Assembly: GCA_021292105.1 (NCBI GenBank)
Contig: CM037865.1
Location: 21,799,428 to 21,863,427 of the forward strand
Length of the DNA stretch: 64,000 nt
Direction: 5' to 3'
Source: Anadara kagoshimensis
Lineage: Eukaryota; Mollusca; Bivalvia; Arcoida; Arcidae
Shown here: one piece after another, positions 33,701 through 44,906 of the stretch
How the letters are laid out: each line of letters starts with the position of its first letter
Position numbering within the stretch: position 1 is the first letter of the stretch
Position numbers and translations under genes: made by a program
The notes under the pieces: model-generated
Databases searched by the model: none
Told to the model about the DNA's origin: nothing
Seen by the model: the letters and a program-made list of their open reading frames with translations, nothing else

Positions 33701-36700
33701 TCTGACTGACACTAGCACTATAGTTCAAAGATTAAAGTGTGCCAATACAAGCCTAAGCAGTGATTTTGCTACATTTTTTTAAATATTACCTTCTTTCTTT
33801 GAAATTTTGAAAATTTAAATCCTGAAATATGACAAATTGCAATTATATGACATTGTTGCAACAACTAGAATACTATTGACAAGCATTTCATATTGTTACA
33901 TTATATGCAATTTTGTATATAAGGAGAACTAGGTATAATTTCTTAGTACATCAATGTTTGGTAATTTTAGTGCTGACATTAGGTAATTTTGTTCAATTTT
34001 CCTCAGGGGAAACTTCATTTATTTGGTATTAATTTTAGGCAAACAGAACTATTGCTAATGCTTACTAAAGGTGTCTAATAAAGTAAAGTAGACCACAGGC
34101 TATTTATGGATTTACACGTAAAACCATCTCTGATCTGTCAGTAAATGCTGTTTATATTTTAGAGATTCCAATGCTGAAACTACTGGAAGGGGGCGCAGGA
34201 AAGAATTTGATGGTGCTTTTATAAAAAGTGAAAGACAAGCTCCTGACATACCTAGTCGGCAGAATGTGTCTCAGAGACCAGCTGTCAGTAATGCATTTCC
34301 AAGAAATCAAAATCAAAATCATCCAGGTATTTATTCACACATGTATGAAGATGTAATATCAAACAGTATTCTTTTAATCTTATTCATGTAATAAAATCCT
34401 ATTTGATTCATCAGGCAAAAACTAAATTTGTTGGTCATGTAATCGATTTCAAGATTATTTTTTGACTTAAATATCATTTTCTGATTAAAGTTGTAAAAAA
34501 ATTTAAATATAAAAAAAAATTAAATGTATATTATCGAGATACAAAGTCACTATTCACAAAAGATTAAATTTGATTTTGACGTTTTACACAATTTATCCAA
34601 ACTCAATGACATGTAAAAATAACTGACAATTTTTGATTTCATAATCATGTCTTTGAGATCTAAATTCATTTATTTGTGTATTATTCACACAAAAACAACA
34701 TTGACATGTCTACTTGACCTTTTATTTGAATACTTATCATGAACCAGTGCATTGATTTATATGGAACACAAGTTAGTGTTGATTTGGTATGCAAGCCAAG
34801 AAACACTCATTTCAAACAAATACCCATATGCAGAATCAAGGATCGAGGGTTTAAGGCAGTTAGAACAATATTAACTTGAAGCTAGATGCTATGTAGGTCT
34901 TTTTCTTATGTATTGTACATTATTGACTGCTAATCCTAACACTACCTATGTATTGAGTAGACCCTCCTATATACATACATATTCCTAATCAAAGGTCTAA
35001 TGGACAGGTCTATTGTTTGCCTATATATATTCAATTGTATTTATTTGGGTTTTTTTAATGTTTCAGGAAGACCAAAGAAAAGTAATACAGAAGTAAAACA
35101 AGAACCAGAGGTAAATAAGTGTGTATAGTGTAATTTAATAAGAGTAAAAGGATCTATCGATGTACCATGTGATAAATATCCAACAGTGTTTGTGCGGAAT
35201 AACAGAAAAGTTGGAAACTTCCTGAAATAATGCTTTTTTTTACAGGAAAATCTCAGTGTGTTTTGATTCCATATCCAACAGAAACTAGAACTGTCTTTTG
35301 AGAGTGAAATACCCCCTGCCCCCAACATCTACTGATATAACCTTGGTTCAAGATCAACAGACACCTGGGGGAGGGTATAATAAATGACAAGAAAAACACC
35401 TTTCTCTTTCTCACATGTAGTCAACCTGTTTGCCTAAAAAGTTTGCTTTGTCATCAACTGGAATAATTAGATTTGGCATATAGAGGTTTTCTGTTTGTGT
35501 TTTCTTCTTTTTTTTTCTTTTTTTTTATTGTTTTACCATTTACTTTTATTGTCATGTTGTCTTGGCTTTTAATAAGTATAGTAAAACCTTATTTTAGTGT
35601 CCATCGATAACTTGTCCACCTTGCTTGACTTCACCATTTTGAAGTACCAAAATCCAATTTTTCTATATATTTCTTTCATTACATCTTCTAATCACCTTTA
35701 AAACATCAAAATCTGAAAACGCAAATGGTGACAATGAATCCAGGTTTTACTTTTTTTTTTTTTTTTTTCAGTAGCAAATTTCTGTTTTACTATTTGTTTC
35801 ATTTAATTTATTTTTAGTGGGATGAGGATTTTGTTTTGGATGAGTTCATGGAAGACATGGATGATTTTGAGATGAATGAACCAGGGCCATCAACATCATC
35901 TTCATCATTTAACTCCAGAAATAAGAACCCAACCAATAAAACACAAATATCTAGCGGTCAGAACAAACCAAATACATATCCTCAAAAACGTACTCATGAG
36001 CAACTTTCTGACGAACTTCATATAAAACAGGAAGTGAATAGGGACAATGTTGGTGCACTCTCAGTTGGAAATAGCAATAAACGTATGAGAACTGAGGTCA
36101 AAGTTGAAAGGTCAGAAGTAAAGGTTAAGTCAGAAAATGACATGGAAAAGAAATTTTTAGCAAATTTAAAACCTGGTTCATTCTCATCATCAACGCCATT
36201 AAAACCAGCTGATGAACCAATGAAAAGAGGAACACTGGGTGTATTCGCCAATAAGAATTCTGTGAGCGATAAGAAAACATTTGGAGGTAAAACTGATCTA
36301 GATGAATTCGATGATGATTTGGATGATTTTGACATGGCTATTGCAGATAGTTCTGTTACCTCGGCAACCAATAATAACAATCAGATTTCTGCTATTATCT
36401 CCCCTGTATTGAAGGCAAATTCAAATTCTTCAATAAATTTAAATGCTTCAGATTCTGTCCAAGAACATTCAAATACGAAATCATTATCAAGAGAATTAAG
36501 TAATGTTTCTGTTGAGACAAAAGCTAAAAGTGATATTAATAAAAGTGGTGGTTGTACTGTAATTAAATCTAAAGTGACAGAAGGTACAAAACCAACTGGA
36601 AGTGTTAAACCAAGTACAAATACAATGGATAGGTACCTGACAAGTCCATCTAAGAATGTCAACAGAAGAGATTCTTTGTCTAGCCCCAGCAGAGATAGAG

Positions 36701-39700
36701 AATGGGGAGAAAAAGTTAGTGGTTTGATGGAGAAATTTGATGAAGCAAAACTTAAACCAAATCAACCATATAACAGGTGCCTACTAGGTAATTAAGCCAT
36801 CTCTCACACACACACACACACACACGTAACAGTGATTTTTAGCTCACCTGGCCAAAGGCCATGTGAGCTTATGGCATGGCGAGGCGTGCGTGCGTGCGTC
36901 CGTGCGTCCGTGCGTGCGTCAGTAAACTTTAATCTTCTCCTCCGAAACTACTGGGCCAACTGAAACTAAATTTGCCATGGAAGGTCCTTGACAGAGTCTA
37001 ACTATAGTTTGTTCAAATCATGGCGATCGAATATCCAAGATGGCCGCTGTTACTAAAAATAGACAAAACCTAAAAAAATCTTCTTCTGTTGAACCACTCA
37101 TTGGAGGCAAAAACTGATGTGATATTTGGATTCTACATAGTCTTAACCTTTAAGTTTGTTCATTTCATAAAATTTGGTTTAAAAATAGGTTACGCGTTTT
37201 TGCGTTTAATTTTGAAAAAATCGTAAAATATTTTTAAATTGCTATAACTTGACTATATGACCAGATAATGACATGGGGTTTTCAGTTTTGACATATTCTT
37301 GTAATTACCTTCAAAATGGTGTCAAGGTCAATTATGAAGGTCATGACCTAATTTTTTACTTTTCTAATATTATTTATTATCTCGAAAACTATAAACTTTT
37401 TGTATAGGCATGTATATGTGAATATTGTTGGTATTGATGTAACGATCATTTTGATATATAGAATAAGGTCATTGGTTCAAAGGTCAAGGTCACAGATGCG
37501 AAAGAATACTGAAATGGTTCATTATCTTGAAAACTATGAACTTTTTGTATAGGCATGTATATAAGAATGTTGTAGGTATTGATACAACGATCATTTTGAT
37601 GTATAGAAAAAGGTCATGGGTCCAAAGGTCAAGGTCACAGTAGCAAAACAATACCAAAATCATTAATTATCTCGAAAACTATAAACTTTTTGTATAGGCA
37701 TGTATATTGGAATGTTGTTGGTATTGATGTAACGATCATTTTGATATATAGATTAAGGTCATTGGTTTAAAGGTCAAGGTCACAGATGCGAAAGAAAACT
37801 TAAATGGTTCATTATCTTGAAAACTATGAACTTTTTGTATAAGAATATATATGAGAATATTGTAGGTATTGAGACAACGATCATTATGATGTATAGAAAA
37901 AGGTCATGGGTCCAAAGGTCAAGGTCACAGTAGCAAATCAATACCAAAATTGTTCATTATCTTGAAAACTATAAACTTTTTGTATAGGCATGTATATTGG
38001 AATATTGTAAGTATTGATGTAACGATCATTTTGATATATAGATTAAGGTCATTGGTTCAAAGGTCAAGGTCACAGATGCGAAAGAATACTAAAATAGTTC
38101 ATTATCTTGAAAACTATGAACTTTTTGTATAGGCATGTATATTAGAATGTTGTAGGTATTGATACGATGATAATTTTCATGTATAGAAAAAGGTCATGGG
38201 TCTGAAGGTCAAGGTCACAGTAGCAAATCAATACCAAAATGGTTCATTATCTTGAAAACTATAAACTTTTTGTATAGGCATGTATATTGGAATATTGTAA
38301 ATATAGATGTAATGATCATTTTGATATATAGATTAAGGTCATTGGTTCAAAGGTCAAGGTCACAGATGCGAAAGAATACTAAAATGGTTCATTATCTTGA
38401 AAACTATGAACTTTTTGTATAGGCATGTATATTAGAATGTTGTAGGTATTGATACAACGATCATTTTGATGTATAGAAAAAGGTCATGGGTCAAAAGGTC
38501 AAGGTCACTTTTGCATATCAATACCAAAAAGGTTCATTATTTCAAAAACTATGAACTTTTTGTATAGGCATGTATATTAGAATATTGTTGGTATTGGTGC
38601 AATGATCATTTTAGTATATAGATTATGGTCATTGGTTCGAAGGTCAAGGTCACATATGCGAGTAGCAAGTTTCATAAATATCTAAATATCCACATCAGAG
38701 TTATTGCTCCTTAAATATAGTATTTATTGTGTTTTTGTGCTGTAAACGGCCCAGGTGAGCGGTACAGGCCCTATTGGGCCTCTTGTTTTCTGTCAGTGTT
38801 ATGTTTGCTCCTGTATGCAGTACTGTTTTACCTATGTATACCCGATATACACAGGTGTTAATCCAGTACCTGTGTTGTTTATTTAATCATGACTGATCAA
38901 TCACAGGTGGATAGATTAATTAGTGTCTATACACAAACAATCATTGCCCAAGGACTTGAAAATTGGAGTAATTAAGGATTACTTTACGCAAGACTTCAAA
39001 CTTCAGGATTCCCGGGTCATATGAAAATTTGCGGGTGATTAAATGGATGCGGGTGTTATGCGGGTCATGGTCTTAATTTCCGGGTGTGACCGGCACGATC
39101 CGGGTGACTTGAGAGCCCTGTCAGTGAAATTGTTATCCTGTATCCTTGAGAAAACCACAGACTTTCAGCAAGTGAACTAAAAGCTTTCTTGTACTAGGAT
39201 CTGCCTGAGTCGACTTTGAACCTAGGTGATGAGAGTTGCCGGGATCAATAAGTGCACATTTTAGACTTATCAACCTCAATCTCATGGTATATTGGTGGGT
39301 AGGTCCCATTGTAAATGGTAGTTGTATGCTCCTAGAGTTGATCTTACATTAAACTTTCTAACTATAATTAAATAATAAAAATAAATCACACTACAAAATA
39401 AGATGCTTTATATTAGTGAAACTGTGATGAAACAATGATGCTAACATTGTATACTGTGAAATCCGTAATTTTCATGGTGTTTCAATTTTTGTTGCATTGG
39501 TGATTAGCCTTAACAACAAATTTACATGTCAAGAAAATAGTACAGACATGTATTACAAACTTACCTTATAAGAAAACCACAAACTATGAATTTATAATCC
39601 CACAAAATGGTACTTTTTTTTGAAACAGGAAAAATGGACACCATGTAAATAACTGATTTCATATGGATTTCTCTACATGTACGATTAATTATTGCAGATT

Positions 39701-42700
39701 CTCACAAAGAGCCTTTCACATATCTCTCCATGATAAAAAAGTATCTGCCAGTACAAGAATCTCTAAACTTTAGTATCAAGGTAAGAAAATATTCTATAAC
39801 TCAACTATATTTTAGCTGATTTGTTGAGAATCTACAGGGCCAGTTGGAGCCAAATTTTGATTTAATTGTAATTGATACAGCCGAGTGAGCATTATGTGTC
39901 CTGTTGAACCTCTTGTCTACTCTGCTTTGTTTTACTTATTTTTAAGATAAATTAACATAAATGTGGCACAAAAACATTTGAAGCACAGCCTAACCTGCCT
40001 TAAATGCCACCTCTATATAAGGGTCACCTGCTTATAAAGGTTAGTAGAATTGTATCCGAAATGTTCTTAATTCATATTATGTGAACCTGTATATAAAAGC
40101 CATCTGTCTTTAAAGGCCACTTTTACAAGTCCCCTAGTGTGGCCTTTATAGACAGGTTTGATGGTAACTTGATGTACATGTATGAAATTTCAATAAAACT
40201 ATTACAGATTTACTGGGATTTCTTTTATTCGTTATCTCTTAAAAACTGTAGATATGTCAAACTGGTTATGGGGCCTTAGTAGTCAAGTGGTGTGAAGTGT
40301 GTGTTTACAGTGCCTCAATTTGAATCCAGCTCAGGACAAATTCTAAAGTGAGAAAGTTCGTCAGTTCACTAGCGGAAGATCTGTGGTTTTTTTTTTTTAC
40401 AGATACTCTAGTCTTCTCCTGCATCTTAGAACAGAATAGCTCAATATAAGTGGAAAAAACACTTGCAATAGAAAAATATATACTAACATTGGCCTATAAA
40501 AACGAGGACCCCTCTTACCACTTGAACACTACAATACTCCTTGCAGTTAACACAATTCACTTTTATTGCATCTGGACATTAAAGCATCTAACAAACTATT
40601 TATTTCTCAAACTGATAAAAGTCAGAGTAGTTCTTCGGTGAATCCCTTTCAGATTTTTCAAGCCCTATGCCAATACTACCAGGGAAGTAACTTAACTGTT
40701 CGTAAAAAAATTACTGAGGCACAAACGTTCACAAAACATTATTACTCAACTTGACTCTAAAATAAGGTTATCATACATTAGTGTATAAAGTTATAAAGGT
40801 CATTTATACAGCGCTTTATTTCTTTATTTATTTTTTCATTAAGGCATATGTTTCAACATTAAATGGTCGATTAGAATGTCCTAATGGTGATAGATGGATA
40901 TTATCATGTAAAATAAATGATGGAACTGCAACAATGGATGTTGATCTATCAAACCAGGTAAGGGGAGATAATCTTATATTGTAAATGTAATTGACATATT
41001 GCTGGTCATGCCTTTTATGTTTCAACACTGACTGTCATCACGGTACCAAAGCAACATCACGGCAAATGATGACATACTTGTGTAGGTGACATCACTAAAC
41101 AGCACAATTCAGGCCCAGTTTTCATTCTTTTTTGTGTGTAATTCAAGCCTTTGTTGGAACATTGTGGGCATGACCGGCGATACATCAATTGTTATTTCTG
41201 ATTGATTCATAGATTTACTGAACCCAATACTGATAAATTTACAATCAAGATAAGACGATAAGAATTCCTTATGAATATCCATGTAGGATAGGGAAATCTC
41301 ACCAGAGTAGTTGAACATTTCAGTCAGAGACTAGGCTTATTAAGTCTGTAAAATCTAATTTTGTTATTAAACCTCTACATCAAAATTAGTATCTCACATG
41401 GGCAGATATGGAATAAGTTTTTACACAGAAGTGCACCTGACTGAAATTTAATACAAAATCCTCAAAGTAAAAAGAAATCCTTCTCAGGACTCTTGTGTTG
41501 GAGAGTTGAAATACTGGGTGACCTTAAATTTTATGCAAAAATTGATGGAAAATAAAGAATGAATTTTTCATTGCCACAGAAATCTTGTTTATTCATTAGA
41601 TGCTGATCAAGTCATTAGGATGATTATGTTTTGGCTTTGTGATCTTTATCTAGGAACCATTTTTAAATGCAGATTCATTTTCTTTTTCACAGGTTCTGAC
41701 AATGTTGATAGGATTTTCAGCAAAAGAAAGTTTGGTAATTATATTTCAATATTTTCAACCAGCTTTGTTTATATCCTATTTATTATAACCTCTGCCTAAA
41801 AAGAAAACCCTCTCCCCCAATAGATTAACCATGTCCGTCTGTCCATCCATCCCAGTGCATGTCCATAGTCAGAGAATTTTATATTTCCTATATCAGTGGT
41901 CCCAATATGTGCTTCATGTCATTTTCACTGTACTATCACTGACTTATTCAACGAGTGGTCCACAAATGCATTGATATCATGGTTCAAGTGTGCATTTGTG
42001 CTAAATTCGACCTAAATTTTTTAACGTAACAGTCAACTCAAGATGATAAATTTTATTTTAGTTACTAGTTAATCCTTAGTGTCAAAATAAAAACTTTGAT
42101 GTTATACCGAGTATTGGAGCTGTTGATGTTGGCATTGGTCCACGTTATCTGTAAAATATTTTGAGTAACATAATCATTCAAAATAGGTAATTTAAAATAA
42201 CAACAAACACCAAATGTACCATGTTTTTGTTAAATAGTTTGAACATAATCACCTGCCAGTTGATTTCGATTTAAAGGCCTGCACAGTTTTTAGCACCCAC
42301 TCAAAAAGTTAGTCTAGACCCCAGTAATAATATTTTGTTTATTTTTTCAGGAAATGAGAAAGCGTATTAAACATGATCCAGGCCTACGAGATATTCTTTC
42401 AGAGGTAAAATAACATATTGTTTATATTTCCATCAGGTGATTGATTCATCAAGTTTTCAACTCATTTTTGCATCATATTTGAGGTTCGAATCCCACTCAT
42501 GGCAGATCTGAGTATGAGGAGACAGTTTGTCAGTTTGCTTGCAGAACGTTGTTGGTGTTTGTGCACTCCAGTTTCCTCCACCATCTCAGAGTGATTGAAT
42601 CTTGACTGAGGCATAAATAAGTATTACTCCACTGCACTGCCCATTCATGAAGTGTTGTATTACTTTTTATTTATGCAACATCCACATAGAATGTAATGAG

Positions 42701-43960
42701 TAGAAGTTGATATTACTCCAATCTACAGTACAGACCTGTCGAAAGTTTAACATTAGCTCACAAATTGGTTGGTTGGTTACATGTTGCTTAAAGGTCACCG
42801 GTCACCAAATTTATCAATTTTGTATTTTGCATTCCAATGGGTAGAATAGTCAATATTGATGTGTCTGACGGTTTCCCATGTCTTAGATTTACCTGTAATA
42901 CACTAAAACCTTACCTGAACGAACTGCTAATACTCGGTAGTTTCCGACACCGCTCGTAACTTTCCGGCGACCTAATTGATGACGTACATGGTGTTAAGCT
43001 GCTGAGGAAAGACACATTACCTATATATGTATCCATATATTACATGTGGGTTTGTGTGGTGTTTTGACGGGTTTTAAAGTTTGATTTCAAGTCAAAATGG
43101 TATATTTTGTGACGTTTGGAGATAATAAAATCATAATGACCGATAAACATGTTTTTTCCACAAATTTCAGAACAAATTAAAGCCAGATTTACACAAGTCC
43201 TTCATGCAGCTTTCTAATTGTTTTGAATGTATTCAGATTAAATATTACGAGATAAGTCAGGGAAATAGGAGTGGGATAATCATTTAAGACAATTCGATTT
43301 ATTATGAATCAATTCAGTCAAATAAATAGATTTTAAACAATTTTAATTTTCAAAATTAATTTAATTCCGTAATTCATTCAGTTCACACGTTCAAACAAAG
43401 TCTTGTATGCCCTGTTCAAATTAACCAATCTCATTTAACTTTAATTTATTCGATTTTCAGAATCCATCAAAAATGACAAATAGCATTTACTGGGTATATC
43501 ATAAAGGTAATCACACGTGTCAATTAATGTTGCATATTGTAAGGTAAATTGTTGATTACAGGTGGTAGATGTCTACTTCTAAACAGGATGCTTCCCAACT
43601 GCCCAATGGACTGTAGCATATTGATAATCTCTTAATTACTGGTATCTGAGGGGTGTAAATCACACTTTGAATACTACAATGTATTAATTTATTGTGAATA
43701 AATTAAAGAAAGTTACACTCGAGTTTTGAGTCCTTAATTAGTTGAGCATAATCTCACTGGTATCACATTTTGACAAAGTTCTTTTCATCCCATTAAAATT
43801 AAAGCGTAATAAAGTTATCATATGAAATTTTTTATCATTTTTTTTATTTCATCATGAAACAGTGAAAATAAATGAGAATTAGAATTCTGATCAGTACTCC
43901 ATCGGAAAATATCAACAAATATTTTTTTTTAAATTACCCACTGACGTAAACTTCAATTTC

Positions 43961-43999
<39 letters not shown>

Positions 44000-44202
44000 A
44001 CTTACTGCAAATAAGGAATAAGAAGCTATTGAATTGAAATTACTTTCATATTTAAGTAATCCTGGGATGAAATATTTTAATTGAGAGACAATAAGAAGTT
44101 ATTTTTTAAACCTGTATTTTGATATTTTCGTCGTACAAAAAACTGCAGGTCTTGGATCTAGATTCTATCCGAAACGTGTCCTGTTGATTAATTACATGGG
44201 TA

Positions 44203-44245
<43 letters not shown>

Positions 44246-44563
44246 CATTGATTTTAATCTAACTTGAATGAAATTAAAAATGGGACACTTTCTAAAACAA
44301 ATATATATTAAAATCAATTTGAGGTCATAATATGGCTGTACTAGAGAGAAAAGATTTTTTAAAAAAAAAAACAAAAAATTGGGTTCTTTTTATTATTCCT
44401 TCGGATAAAAATAAATAAGTAATTTAATTAATTAATTAATTAATCAGAGATATGTAAAGATAATTAAAATGATATTACATATTAATAAAAATTAATGTGA
44501 ACAATATTTTAAATAAAAAACGGAAATTTGGGTTCTTTTATTATTTGTTGTGATAAATAGATA

Positions 44564-44606
<43 letters not shown>

Positions 44607-44870
44607 CTCAAAGAGATATGTAAAGATAATTAAAATGATATTAAATATTAATGAAAATTAATGTGAACACTACTTTAAATAAAAACCGAAATTTGGGTTG
44701 TTTAATTATTTGTTGTGATAAATAAATAAATAAATAAATAAATAACTCAGAGACATGTAAAGATTAAAATGATATTAAATATTAATGAAAATTAATATGA
44801 ACAATATTTTAAATAAAAAACGGAAATTGGGGTTCTTTTATTATTTGTTGTGATAAATGGATATAAATAA

Positions 44871-44906
<36 letters not shown>

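Noticed and set aside
36018-36765. Minus-strand frames of 89-120 codons opposite RMI1 exon g
   Set aside because: Antisense shadows of a long, biased coding exon.
36770-36780. AACAG|GTGCCT as the end of RMI1 exon g
   Set aside because: It would put exon h in the wrong phase; CTACTAG|GTAATT at 36787 gives DSHKEPFTYL, which matches RMI1.
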